A stretch of DNA of 64,000 bases from Ramlibacter montanisoli (GTDB lineage Bacteria; Pseudomonadota; Gammaproteobacteria; Burkholderiales; Burkholderiaceae_C), in contig NZ_JABFCS010000002.1 of assembly GCF_013087525.1 (NCBI RefSeq), positions 186,001 through 250,000 of the forward strand. The letters are read 5' to 3'. Below are positions 38,384 to 46,964 of the stretch, one piece after another. The position numbers and the translations under genes were made by a program. Numbering within the stretch: position 1 is the stretch's first letter; each line of letters begins with the position of its first letter. Under the pieces are notes generated by a model. The model saw only the letters and a program-made list of their open reading frames with translations. It was not told the DNA's origin and made no database searches.

Positions 38384-40122
38384 TCAGGCGTGCGCGTAGC
38401 CCGGGTTGGGCATCGCGCCGGTGAGCTTCGGCACGTTCACCTGGCGCGCCGCGACCTTGCCGCCGCGGGCCTGCAGCCACTGCTCCACCAGCTCCCACAC
38501 CGGCTTGTTGCCGGCGCGCGCGGCCTCTTCCGCCACCGGCGCCCAGCCCGCCACCTTGTAGGTGCGCGAGGCTTCGATCAGCTTGCCGTTCAGGCGCATG
38601 TCCTCGATCCGCTTGCCCATGCCCGCGGTCGGATTGCAGGTGTACTGCAGCCCGCCCACGCGCACCATGTCGCCGCCCTGCTGGTAGTAGGGGTCGGGGT
38701 TGAACAGGTTGTCGGCGATGTCCTCGAGGATGGTCTTGATCATCTCGCCGGACAGGTTGCTGACGGTGGCGTACGAGTAGGTGGTCGCCGTCATGTCCAT
38801 CAGCCACTCGCGCGTGATGGCCTGGCCGGCCAGCAGCGAGGTGCCCCAACGGAAGCCCGGCGAGAACGCGATCTCCGCGCCCTGCACGTCCATCAGCGCG
38901 TCCAGCAGCAGCTGGTCGCCCGAGCCGTTGAAGTTGCCGCGGCGGTACAGCGTGCCTTCGGTCACGGCCAGCTTCTCGCCCAGCTTCGCCTCGTAGGGCG
39001 CGCGGATGCGCTGGATCAGCGCGTCCATCTGCGGGTCGGCCGGCAGCATGTTGGCGAACACCGGCAGCAGGCGGTAGCGGAAGTCCATGACCTGCCTGTT
39101 CTTCACGTCGAAGTCCAGCACGCCAAGGAACTTGCCGTTGGAGCCGGCGTTGGTGACGATGGTCTTGCCGCCCTTGTTGGCGACGATCGTGGCCACCGGC
39201 ATGCCGTCGTGCGTGTGGCCACCGAGGATGGCGTCGATGCCGCTCACGCGGCTGGCCATCTTCAGGTCCACGTCCATGCCGTTGTGGCTGAGGAGGACCA
39301 CGGCGTGCGCGCCCTTGGCCCGCGCCTCGTCCACCACCTTCTGCATGTTCTGGTCCTGGATGCCGAACTCCCATTCGGACACCAGGTAGCGCGGGTTGGC
39401 GATCGGCGTGTAGGGGAAGGCCTGGCCGACGATGGCGACCGGCACGCCGTTGATCTCGCGGATCACGTAGGGCTTGAACACCGGGTCGCCGAAGTCGGTG
39501 GTCTTGATGTTCTGCGCGAGGAAGTCCACCTTGCCGGCGAAGTCCTTCTCCACGATCTCCTTCACGCGGTCCATGCCCAGCGTGAATTCCCAGTGGCCGG
39601 TCATCACCTCCACGCCCAGCAGCTTGGCGGCGTCGACCATGTCCTGGCCCTTGGTCCACAGCGATGTGGCCGACCCCTGCCAGGTGTCGCCGCCATCGAG
39701 CAGCAGCGCGCCCGGGCGGCTGGCCTTCAGGCGCTTGACCAGCGTGGCCAGGTGCGCGAAGCCGCCCACCTTGCCGTAGCGGCGCGCCGCCTGCTCGAAG
39801 TCGAGGTAGGTGAGCGCGTGCGCGGCCGGCGTGCCCGCCGGCACCTTCGCCACCTTCAGCAGCTGCTCGCCGACCAGGTGCGGCAGGCGCCCCTGCATGT
39901 CGCCGATGCCGAGGTTCACGCTCGGCTCGCGGAAGTAGATCGGCTTGAGCTGCGCGTGGCAGTCCGTCATGTGCAGCAGCAGCGACCGTTGCCGAAGCGC
40001 GGCACGTCGTACAGCGCGTTGGCGGCGGTCTGCGCATCGGCGTTCGCCCAGCGGCCCAGGCCCATGCCGGCGACCGAAGCCGCCCCCAGCACCTGGAGGA
40101 ACTCGCGTTTGCCGAGGTTCAC
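38384..40122 (-). CDS. soxB: Thiosulfohydrolase SoxB (one frameshift)
   Basis: Hydrolyses the sulfate group from SoxY-bound cysteine S-thiosulfonate in the periplasm. About 579 residues. The metallophosphoesterase motifs are intact: HMTDCHAQL, LLDGGDTWQGS, MTGHWEF, LLSHNGMDVD and GGHTHDGMP. The N-terminus (MNLGKREFLQVLGAASVAGMGLGRW, Tat-like export) is in another frame; one missing base near 39984 (AACGGTCG) links RFGNG to SLLLHMTDCH. Start is GTG at 40122, overlapping the soxX stop as GTGA. Confidence 0.93.
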
Positions 40123-40781
40123 TTGTTGACCGGCGAGGCGGGGTCGAGCAGCAGCGCCATGATGTGGCGGATCTGCTGTTCGTTCAGGTTGCCCATGTGG
40201 CCGGAGCGCGGCATGTTGGAACAGGCGTTGTAGGCCTTGGCGTTCCAGATCTTGCCCCAGGTGTATTCCACGATCGGCTTGGCCGCGGGGCTGGCCGGGT
40301 CGCTCACGCCGCGCAGCTTGCCGTAGTTGTAGAGGCTGGGCCCGATCGTGCCGAAGGAGATCTCCTCCTTGCTGATCTGGTGGCAGTTGTAGCAGTTGCC
40401 GCCGTTGGCCGCCGTGGCGCTGTCCGTCCAGGTCTGGCCGCGGCCGCTCTGCGCGATCTGCTCGCCCTGCTTCCAGTCGCCCAGGAACTTGCCGTCGCTG
40501 GGCCACTTCACGGTCTTCAGGTTCGCTTCTTCCAGGCGCTTGGCCGTCGCCGCATCGAGCGGCTTGCCGGCGACGTCGGCCGCGTTGCAAGCCAGCAGCG
40601 TCTCGTCGATCGCCGTGATGCGTTCGACCTTCGCGATGCCCTCGGTGCGGAAGGCGGTGCGGACCATGTCGGAGGCGACCTTGTCGGCGTTCGCGTTGCC
40701 GCCGCCGGCCATGGAGGCGCAGCCGACGACGGCGGCTGCGGCCAGCAGCGACAGGGCGATGGTGATGGGAGTCTTCTTCAT
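40119..40781 (-). CDS. soxX: Sulfur oxidation c-type cytochrome SoxX
   Basis: 220-residue monoheme cytochrome, partner of SoxA in joining thiosulfate to SoxY. Signal region with Cys at VVGCASM (possible lipoprotein). Heme site CYNCH in ANGGNCYNCHQIS, distal Met in NMPRSGHMG. Longer than minimal SoxX because of an N-terminal helical extension (~30-105). 13 bases after soxA and overlapping soxB. Confidence 0.93.
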   Translation of the reverse strand: MKKTPITIALSLLAAAAVVGCASMAGGGNANADKVASDMVRTAFRTEGIAKVERITAIDETLLACNAADVAGKPLDAATAKRLEEANLKTVKWPSDGKFLGDWKQGEQIAQSGRGQTWTDSATAANGGNCYNCHQISKEEISFGTIGPSLYNYGKLRGVSDPASPAAKPIVEYTWGKIWNAKAYNACSNMPRSGHMGNLNEQQIRHIMALLLDPASPVNK

Positions 40782-40794
40782 GCCTGCTCCTCGC

Positions 40795-41595
40795 TCAGCG
40801 CTTGATGGTGGGCGCCGCGGACTTCGCGCCCTTGGTGTTCACGCCCAGGTAGGTGGACAGCGCCGTCAGCGCGTCGCTGCCGAACTCCGGGTAGGGGAAG
40901 CGCTGCTGGCGGTAGCAGTCGTTCAGGCGCAGCTGCATGCTCCACATCTGGCCGTTGGACACGCGGTACGCGGGCCAGGCCGCGAAGCCGATGCCGTCGC
41001 CCGGGTTCCTGGTCAGGTTGGGCAGGTCCTGCAGGCGGATGCGCTTGCCGTCCTCGGCGTGGCAGGACGCGCACGAGAAGTCGTGGGTGCCGCCGCGCAT
41101 GAAGAAGATGCGCTTGCCGGCTTCGTAGAACAGCTTTTCCTGGGGATGCGACTGCGGCAGGTTGAAGGGCAGGCCCTTGGATTCCGCCGCCACCCAGGTT
41201 GCCAGCGCGGTGACGTTGGCCATCTCGCCGCGGCCGAACGGCGTCTTGGCCACGGCCACGGCATCGAAGCCCTGCAGCCGCTCCATGCACGACACGAGGC
41301 GGCTCTCCAGGTCCTGCACCTTGCCGGTGTCCGGGAAGTAACGCGGCAGCTCGACGAAGGCGCCCTTCACCACGCCCGGGCCCTTGCCCAGGTCGCAGGC
41401 TTCCAGCGACGCGTTCTTCGGCCCGCGCTTCTGCTTCCACAAGGCCTCGCCCTTGGCCTCGAACAACTCCGCGGGGTTGCCGTCGGCCAGCATGGCACGG
41501 TATTCGTCGATCGCCTGCGAGGGGCTCTTCTGCGCGGCGGCGCCTGCGGCGACACCCGCCAGGGCCAACGCTCCCAACCACACCATGGTCCGCAT
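40795..41595 (-). CDS. soxA: Sulfur oxidation c-type cytochrome SoxA
   Basis: 266-residue periplasmic cytochrome with one heme site (FSCASCHAEDGKRI) and the active-site cysteine that forms the persulfide heme ligand in LNDCYRQQRFPYPEFGSDA. Signal peptide to ~22 (GAAAQ). It forms the SoxAX complex that oxidatively couples thiosulfate to the SoxY carrier. Confidence 0.94.
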   Translation of the reverse strand: MRTMVWLGALALAGVAAGAAAQKSPSQAIDEYRAMLADGNPAELFEAKGEALWKQKRGPKNASLEACDLGKGPGVVKGAFVELPRYFPDTGKVQDLESRLVSCMERLQGFDAVAVAKTPFGRGEMANVTALATWVAAESKGLPFNLPQSHPQEKLFYEAGKRIFFMRGGTHDFSCASCHAEDGKRIRLQDLPNLTRNPGDGIGFAAWPAYRVSNGQMWSMQLRLNDCYRQQRFPYPEFGSDALTALSTYLGVNTKGAKSAAPTIKR

Positions 41596-41634
41596 CGCTT
41601 CAGTCTCCTTCGTTGTGTACTGCCGGCGCCGTCT

Positions 41635-41946
41635 TCAGCTGACGGTCGCTTCGTCGGTGCGCGTCTCGCCGCGGTTGTCCTTCCAGGTGATCGCCACCTT
41701 GTCGCCGGCCTTGGCGCCCTTGATGGTGAACTGCAGGAAGGGATTCTTCGCGACGGCGGGGCCCCACTCGGCGCTGAGCACCTGCTTGCCGTTGTGCGTG
41801 GCGACGACGTCGCTGATATGCCAGGCGGGGATCACCTTGCCGGCGCTGTCCTTGCGCTGGCCGGTTTCCATCTCGTGGCTCATGAGGACGCGGACGACGG
41901 CCTTGTCGCCTTGCGCCTGGGCGCGGATGCGCATCGGGTCTGCCAT
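41635..41946 (-). CDS. soxZ: Thiosulfate oxidation carrier complex protein SoxZ
   Basis: 103-residue immunoglobulin-like partner of SoxY (MADPMRIRAQAQGDKAVVRVLMSHEMETGQRKD; NPFLQFTIKGAKAGDKVAITWKDNRGETRTDEATVS). No signal peptide, as usual: SoxZ is exported as a complex with SoxY. 42 bases after soxY. Confidence 0.95.
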   Translation of the reverse strand: MADPMRIRAQAQGDKAVVRVLMSHEMETGQRKDSAGKVIPAWHISDVVATHNGKQVLSAEWGPAVAKNPFLQFTIKGAKAGDKVAITWKDNRGETRTDEATVS

Positions 41947-41988
41947 GGAATTCTCCTGATTCGGTTCGTGCGTGGAGGATGCGTGGCC

Positions 41989-42444
41989 TCAGCCGCCGCA
42001 GCCGCCGAGGGTGACCTTGACTTCCTTCTTGGTGAAGAAGGCCTTGTTGTCCTTGGTGATCGCCACCGCGTACACGTCGGAGGTCTGGCCCATCTTGGCG
42101 CGGGTGGAGAAGTTCGCCTCCACCGCGTCGCTCACGTCGAACTTGGCCACCAGGCTGTTCGGGTTCTTTTCCACCATCACCAGCAGGTGCTTGAGGTTGG
42201 GCAGCGTGGACGCCACCGCCATCGGCACCACCGCGCCGTTCTCGGCGATGTCCGGCGCGGTCAGCGTCACGTCCTTGCTCTCCACCGGCGCGCCGCCGCC
42301 ATAGGCCTTGACCGCATCCGCCACGCTCTTGGCCTCGAAGGCCGCGCGGTTGAAGGCGAAGGCGTGCTGCGGGAACAGTCCCGTGGCGCCCAGCAGGCCC
42401 GCAACCGCGAGCGATTGCTTGAGGGTCTCCCGTCGATTCTGCAT
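41989..42444 (-). CDS. soxY: Thiosulfate oxidation carrier protein SoxY
   Basis: 151-residue sulfur carrier ending in the GGCGG arm whose Cys bears the sulfur intermediates. N-terminal Tat-type signal (NRRETLKQSLAVAGLLGATGLFPQHAFA). The start at 42444 has GGAGAG upstream on the coding strand. The 68-base gap to soxD is unusually AT-rich (GAAAATACTTAAG), so an internal promoter for soxYZAXB is possible. Confidence 0.95.
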   Translation of the reverse strand: MQNRRETLKQSLAVAGLLGATGLFPQHAFAFNRAAFEAKSVADAVKAYGGGAPVESKDVTLTAPDIAENGAVVPMAVASTLPNLKHLLVMVEKNPNSLVAKFDVSDAVEANFSTRAKMGQTSDVYAVAITKDNKAFFTKKEVKVTLGGCGG

Positions 42445-42512
42445 TGCTGCTCTCCTGAAAATACTTAAGCCGATCCTAATGTGTTCGCCCGCGCGCCTTG
42501 GGGCATTCCTGC

Positions 42513-43565
42513 CTAGCGCGCCGCGCCGCCCGCCAGCCACTGCGCGATGCGCGCGGCATCCTGCGCGCTGATCGCCTGCGGTGGCATGGGGATGCTGCCC
42601 CAGGCGCCGGTGCCGCCCGTGCGGATCTTGTCCGCCAGGTAGTCGCCCTTGCCTGCATGCTTCTTCGCTACATCCGCCCAGCTCGGCCCGACCAGCTGGC
42701 GGTCGGCCGCGTGGCAGGCGGTGCAGCTGTTCTTCTGCAGCAGTTCGACGGGCATTGTCCCCGCCGCCGCGGTGGCTCCCTGCGCCGACTGGCGTGCCGG
42801 TTCGCCCGCTCCTCGGCTGGCCGTTTCGGCGCCGCGCTGGGCGCCCACCAGCCGGTTCTGCTCCGCGAGGTTGCCATGGGCGTTGCGCGCGAAGTCGGGC
42901 AAGGCCGAAGTGACCTTGGCCTCGACGGGGCAATTGGCCATGCATGCGGTCGCCCGCACGTCCGGCTTGGCCGCGGCCTGGAATTCCTTGCCGGGCCAGA
43001 GCGCATGGGCGCTCGTCATGCCCTTGCGGTTCGGCAGCCGCTGCTGCACCTCGGCGATGTTGCGGTCGCTCAGCACGAAGTCGTCCGGCACGATGCGCCC
43101 GAGGTTCAGCATGTACGCGGTCACCGCGTACACCTCTTCCACCGACAGCGACTTGGGCTGGTTCCAGGGCATGGCGCGGTTGATGTAGTCCCACAGCGTC
43201 GAGACGGTGGACAGCTTCATCAGCGTCGTGCGTCCGGGGAAATCGGGGCGCATCAGGTTGGCGACGCGGCCGCTGCGGATGTCGTCCTCGGTGGTGCCGC
43301 CCACCAGCGGGTTGAACACCTCGTTCGATTCGCCGAACACGCCGTGGCAGCTGGCGCACTTGCCTTCCCAGACCTCCTGCCCCTTGGCGACGGAGCCGGA
43401 GCCCGCGGGCAGGCCGCGGAAGTCGGCGCGCACGTCGATGTCCCAGGCCTTCACTTCGGCCGGCGTCGCCGCGCGGCCGACGCCGGGAAAGCGCTCCTGC
43501 GCCTGCGCGGCGAGGGCGGCGGCCAGCAGGCCGGCGAGCAGCAGCAGCCTAGGCGACGTGGACAT
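42513..43565 (-). CDS. soxD: Sulfur dehydrogenase diheme cytochrome SoxD
   Basis: 350-residue periplasmic cytochrome, electron-accepting partner of SoxC in oxidising SoxY-bound sulfane sulfur. Two heme sites: KCASCHGVF (~69-77) and NSCTACHAAD (~290). Signal peptide to about residue 22 (AALAAQAQ). A low-complexity Ala/Gly-rich linker (~245-275) joins the two cytochrome domains. It overlaps the soxC end by 17 bases. Confidence 0.92.
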   Translation of the reverse strand: MSTSPRLLLLAGLLAAALAAQAQERFPGVGRAATPAEVKAWDIDVRADFRGLPAGSGSVAKGQEVWEGKCASCHGVFGESNEVFNPLVGGTTEDDIRSGRVANLMRPDFPGRTTLMKLSTVSTLWDYINRAMPWNQPKSLSVEEVYAVTAYMLNLGRIVPDDFVLSDRNIAEVQQRLPNRKGMTSAHALWPGKEFQAAAKPDVRATACMANCPVEAKVTSALPDFARNAHGNLAEQNRLVGAQRGAETASRGAGEPARQSAQGATAAAGTMPVELLQKNSCTACHAADRQLVGPSWADVAKKHAGKGDYLADKIRTGGTGAWGSIPMPPQAISAQDAARIAQWLAGGAAR

Positions 43566-44898
43566 TCTTCACCTCGCCGCTTTCCTGCACCAGCCAGGAC
43601 TGGATCGCGTTGTTGTGGTAGATCGAGCGCGTGCCGCGCACGCCGCGCAACTGGCGCTGCGTGGGCTGCACGTAGCCGGTCTCGTCGGTCGCGCGGCTCT
43701 GGATGATCGCGGGCTTGCCGTCCCACACCCAGTCGAGGCTGAAGCGCGTGAGGCACTTGCTCATCACCGGCTCCTGCAGGCGCGCGCTGCGCCAGTTGCG
43801 CCCGCCGTCCACCGAGACATCGACCCGCTTGACCTTGCCCCGGCCCGACCAGGCCAGGCCCGTGATGCTGTAGAAGCCCTTGTCCAGCAGCACCTGGCCG
43901 CCCGAGGGCGTGGTCACCACGCTCTTGCACTCCTGGATGCTGGTGTACTGGCGGTGCTGGCCGTCGGGCATCAGGTCCACGTAGTGCACCGTCTCGTCCT
44001 TGGTGGCCCAGGGCTGGTCGCCCACCTCCACGCGCCGCAGGTACTTCACCCAGCTCACGCCCTGCACGCCCGGCACCACCAGGCGCAGCGGATAGCCATT
44101 CTCGGGCCGCAGCATCTCGCCGTTCTGGCCGTAGGCCACCAGCACCTCGCCCGACTCGATCAGGCTCATGGGGATGGTGCGCGTCATCGAGGAACCATCG
44201 GCGCCTTCGGCCAGCAGGAAGCGGCCCTTCTTCAGGTCCGCCCCCGCCATCTGCAGCAGCGTGATCAGGGGCACGCCGGTGAACTCGCTGCACGAGAGCA
44301 TGCCGTGCGTGTACTGGCAGGTGGGCACCGCGACGTTGCCCCACTCCATGCCGGTGTTGGCGCCGCATTCGATGAAGTGGAAGCGCGACACCGAGGGCAG
44401 CCGCATGATCTCGTCCATCGTGAAGACCTTGGGCGCCTTCACCATGCCGTTGACCATGAAGCGGTGCTTCGAAGGATCGATGTCCCACCAGCCCTGGTGG
44501 TGCCGCTCGAAGTGCAGGCCGCTGGGCGTGACGATGCCGAACAGGGACTGCAGCGGCGCGAAGGACACCGAGGCCTGCCGGGTCTGCGTGAGGCCCGGGC
44601 TCTGGCGGCGCTGCACGTTGCGCTCGAACTTCGAGGGCGTGCCGTAGCCGTCGGTGACGACCGGGTTGCCCAGGCCCTTCGAGTGCTCGGGCAGGTTCAG
44701 GATGTTGGGGTCGCCATCGGCCGGCGCCGTGGCCGCGGACGCGCCGGCGGCAGCCACGCCGGCCGCGGCGGCGAAGGCGCTGCGCAGGAAATCGCGGCGG
44801 CCTTCCCTGGCCTCCGCGAACACCTGGCGCACGCCGTCCGCCCCGATGAAATGTTCCGGTGCCTTGACCAGCCGTCCCGATGCTCGGTTGAAGATCAA
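43549..44898 (-). CDS. soxC: Sulfite dehydrogenase-type molybdoprotein SoxC
   Basis: 449-residue molybdenum-cofactor protein of the sulfite oxidase family. With SoxD it oxidises protein-bound sulfane sulfur. Tat motif RRDFLRSAFAAAAG at ~35-48. The Moco domain includes FHFIECGANTGMEWGNVAVPTCQYTHGMLSCSEFTGVPL, and the C-terminal dimer domain contains GRGKVKRVDVSVDGGRNW. The start codon is TTG at 44898, chosen because GAGGAGGAG lies upstream and no ATG or GTG fits. First of the contiguous sox genes. Confidence 0.93.
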   Translation of the reverse strand: MIFNRASGRLVKAPEHFIGADGVRQVFAEAREGRRDFLRSAFAAAAGVAAAGASAATAPADGDPNILNLPEHSKGLGNPVVTDGYGTPSKFERNVQRRQSPGLTQTRQASVSFAPLQSLFGIVTPSGLHFERHHQGWWDIDPSKHRFMVNGMVKAPKVFTMDEIMRLPSVSRFHFIECGANTGMEWGNVAVPTCQYTHGMLSCSEFTGVPLITLLQMAGADLKKGRFLLAEGADGSSMTRTIPMSLIESGEVLVAYGQNGEMLRPENGYPLRLVVPGVQGVSWVKYLRRVEVGDQPWATKDETVHYVDLMPDGQHRQYTSIQECKSVVTTPSGGQVLLDKGFYSITGLAWSGRGKVKRVDVSVDGGRNWRSARLQEPVMSKCLTRFSLDWVWDGKPAIIQSRATDETGYVQPTQRQLRGVRGTRSIYHNNAIQSWLVQESGEVKNVHVA

Positions 44899-44920
44899 CT
44901 CACGCTCCTCCTCGACGTCC

Positions 44921-44970
44921 CAGATAAATCGTCAATGTCGAATATAAGGATAAGCGAATTTATTGGTGTA
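44921..44970. promoter_or_regulatory. AT-rich sox promoter region with repeated CGAAT
   Basis: In a genome of about 68% GC this 50-base stretch upstream of soxC is mostly A/T (GATAAATC, GAATATAAGGATAAG, AATTTATTGG). CGAAT occurs at 44939-44943 and 44955-44959. The same pentamer forms the arms of the palindrome at 46374-46390 before the ArsR gene. It is a probable promoter/operator; exact boxes could not be fixed. Confidence 0.5.
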
Positions 44971-45021
44971 TCGCCCCGCGCCGGGATCGGGACAAACCCG
45001 CTCGTGCACCGCAGCAAGCCT

Positions 45022-45975
45022 TCAGCGCTGCCGCTCCATCAGCAGGTAGGTGTTGTAGGCGTTCATGCGGTTGGCCGCGCGGAACAGCGGCAGCTTTTCG
45101 AAACGCGACCAGTCGGTGCGGGCATAGGCCTCCTCGAAGGGCTCCATGTCGCGCGCCGCCGCGCCCATGGCCTGGCGCAGGAAGGCAAGGTAGTCACGCG
45201 TGAGCTCCATGTCTGCGCGGGCCGACGTCGACAGCGCGCCGTGGCCGGGCACGACCACCAGCGCATCCATCTTCACCAGCGTGTCCAGCGCGGCGATCCA
45301 CTGGCGGCTGTCGGCCTGCCCGACGAAGGGAATGCGGCCGCGGAACACGAGGTCGCCCGCGAACAGCACGCGCTCGCCGGGCAGGAACACGACCAGGTCT
45401 TCCGGCGTGTGCGCCGGGCCGACCGGCTGCAAGACGAGCCGCGTGCCGCCGACCACCAGTTCACCCGGGCCGTCCAGCCACTGGTCGGGCGTGACGAGCT
45501 CGGTCCGCGCGTCGATCCACGGCCCCAGCTCCGCCCGCGAAGCCTGCAGCCGCGTGGCCGCCGTGTCCGAGTGGATGTACTCGAGCGCGGCGCGGTGCGC
45601 GACGATCTTCGCGCCGCGCCCGCGGAATTCCTGCAGTCCGTAGATGTGGTCGGCGTGGTAGTGCGTGACCACCACGTGCGTCACCGGCTGCGGCGTGATG
45701 CGCGCGATCGCCTCCAGCAGCTCGCGCGCCAGCTGCGGCGAGCCGAGCGCGTCGATCACGACCACGCCCGCGGGCGTCACCACGAAGCCGGCGTTGGAGA
45801 TGAAGTTGCGGTTGGCGGAGGTGCCCAGCGCCGCATCGCCCTGCACCAGCCAGGCGGACGGCGAGACCCGCTGCGGCTCGACCTTGCGCGTGGCCGTCTG
45901 CGCGCTGGCAGTTGCGGCAAGAAAGCACACCGCGAGCGCGGCGGCGGCCCTCTTCCAGGACGATGCTTGCGCCAA
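45022..45975 (-). CDS. soxH: SoxH-like periplasmic metallo-beta-lactamase-fold hydrolase
   Basis: 317-residue exported protein (signal to ~25, ATASAQ) with the zinc motif THYHADHIYGLQEF (HxHxDH), His in GPAHTPEDLVVFLP and GDLVFRGRIPF, and PGHGAL. It resembles SoxH and the quinoprotein-relay hydrolases found near oxidative periplasmic systems. It lies between the ArsR regulator and soxC on the same strand. Its exact reaction in thiosulfate oxidation is not established. Confidence 0.82.
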   Translation of the reverse strand: MAQASSWKRAAAALAVCFLAATASAQTATRKVEPQRVSPSAWLVQGDAALGTSANRNFISNAGFVVTPAGVVVIDALGSPQLARELLEAIARITPQPVTHVVVTHYHADHIYGLQEFRGRGAKIVAHRAALEYIHSDTAATRLQASRAELGPWIDARTELVTPDQWLDGPGELVVGGTRLVLQPVGPAHTPEDLVVFLPGERVLFAGDLVFRGRIPFVGQADSRQWIAALDTLVKMDALVVVPGHGALSTSARADMELTRDYLAFLRQAMGAAARDMEPFEEAYARTDWSRFEKLPLFRAANRMNAYNTYLLMERQR

Positions 45976-45978
45976 GGT

Positions 45979-46326
45979 TCAGCCCTTGACGTCCGCCTCG
46001 ATGGCGATCTGCGTGCAGACGGCGCGGCAGAGCGTGACGACGCGGTCGTTGATGATGCGGTAGAAGATCTGCACGCCCTCGCGCCGCTTGCCGATCACCC
46101 CCGCGTGGTACAGCGTGTTGAGGTGCTGCGACATGTTGGGCTGGGTGGTGTCGATTTCCTCCAGCAGCTGCGTGACGTTCTTCTCGCCGTTGCACAGGCA
46201 GCTGATGATCTTCAGCCGCATGGGCGCGGACATCACGCGGAACACCTCGGCGGCGAGCTCGAACACCTCGTCGGATTCGATCCCGCCGGCGTCCGCCGCC
46301 ACCGTCGCTGCCTGTCGCCTTGCCAT
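45979..46326 (-). CDS. ArsR family regulator (SoxR/BigR-like)
   Basis: 115-residue winged-helix repressor: VFRVMSAPMRLKIISCLCNGEKNVTQLLEEIDTTQPNMSQHLNTLYHAGVIGKRREGVQIFYRI. Cysteines at SCLCNGE and TLCRAVC are candidates for a disulfide or persulfide switch, as in SoxR/BigR-type sulfur regulators. The ATG at 46326 is preferred because AAGGGGG precedes it; a GTG at 46344 is the alternative. Three bases ahead of the SoxH-like gene and upstream of sox: the likely sox repressor. Confidence 0.88.
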   Translation of the reverse strand: MARRQAATVAADAGGIESDEVFELAAEVFRVMSAPMRLKIISCLCNGEKNVTQLLEEIDTTQPNMSQHLNTLYHAGVIGKRREGVQIFYRIINDRVVTLCRAVCTQIAIEADVKG

Positions 46327-46373
46327 GCCGGCCCCCTTGTTCACTGCTTCCGTATGTTAGCAAGCCCTGATGG

Positions 46374-46390
46374 ATTCGCGCTCCGCGAAT
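46374..46390. promoter_or_regulatory. Palindrome ATTCGCG-CTC-CGCGAAT, candidate ArsR operator
   Basis: Perfect 7-base arms around CTC, located between the DsrE gene end (46394) and the ArsR gene start (46326). It has no T tract, so it is less likely a terminator. It shares the CGAAT element with the sox promoter region. Confidence 0.5.
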
Positions 46391-46393
46391 GAC

Positions 46394-46822
46394 TCAAGGC
46401 TTGATGTAGGCGAACTTTTCCCGCTGCTGCAACTGGCCGATGCGCGCCACGCCGGAAGGCGTGAACTCGGCGTCCATGGTGAACTGGTCCTTGCGCAGGT
46501 TGCGGTTGCGCAAGGTGATCTCGCACACCTCGAAGCGCACGCCGCGCGCCTTGAGCGCGCTGACCAGCGAGGCGTAGTCGATGTTCGGGTTCTTCCTGTC
46601 CTTGGCCCCTTCCAGCAGGAAGTCCACGCCGTCGGCGTGGGTGACGACCATGATCTTCGTGTCGGGCGCCACGTCGAGGTGGTTGCGGATGTTGCGCAGG
46701 CCCTTGGTGGCCTGGGCCTCGGCGTTGTCGATGTGGTAGACCACCTTGTCCTGCGCGAACGCGGACAGGGCCAGGAAGCACAGGACGGCGAAGGCGGCGA
46801 GCAGCCGCGCGGACTTGAACAT
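46394..46822 (-). CDS. Periplasmic DsrE family protein
   Basis: 142-residue exported DsrE/F-fold protein: signal peptide to ~24 (LALSAFAQ), then DKVVYHIDNAEAQATKGLRNIRNHLDVAPDTKIMVVTHADGVDFLLEGAKD and a single Cys in VRFEVCEITLRNRNL that may carry sulfur. Cytoplasmic DsrE proteins shuttle sulfane sulfur; a periplasmic version beside Sox suggests a similar role outside. Same strand as the ArsR, SoxH-like and sox genes. Confidence 0.85.
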   Translation of the reverse strand: MFKSARLLAAFAVLCFLALSAFAQDKVVYHIDNAEAQATKGLRNIRNHLDVAPDTKIMVVTHADGVDFLLEGAKDRKNPNIDYASLVSALKARGVRFEVCEITLRNRNLRKDQFTMDAEFTPSGVARIGQLQQREKFAYIKP

Positions 46823-46964
46823 GCAGGACTCCGGTTGGGGCAGCCGGCATCCGGCCAGGACGCCACGATAACGCAGCTCCCCTAAGCCTCCCTCAGGAAT
46901 ATCACTACTTGCTTCTTTTTCGATGGATGCGGATGCTAGCCGCACCAACGTTGGGAGGGGAGAC

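Noticed and set aside
37418..40129. A 903-codon plus-strand open frame over yeeE and soxB
   Set aside because: Antisense shadow: the minus strand carries clear YeeE and SoxB motifs, while the plus-strand product is low-complexity His/Arg/Gln sequence.
46374..46390. Rho-independent terminator of the DsrE gene
   Set aside because: The stem is followed by no T run on the minus strand. The palindrome is placed better as an operator for the ArsR gene, although a weak terminating effect cannot be excluded.
43207..46392. A 1061-codon open frame on the plus strand across the sox genes
   Set aside because: It is antisense to soxD, soxC, the SoxH-like gene and the ArsR gene. Its translation is rich in His, Arg and Ala from GC bias and shows no known domain.
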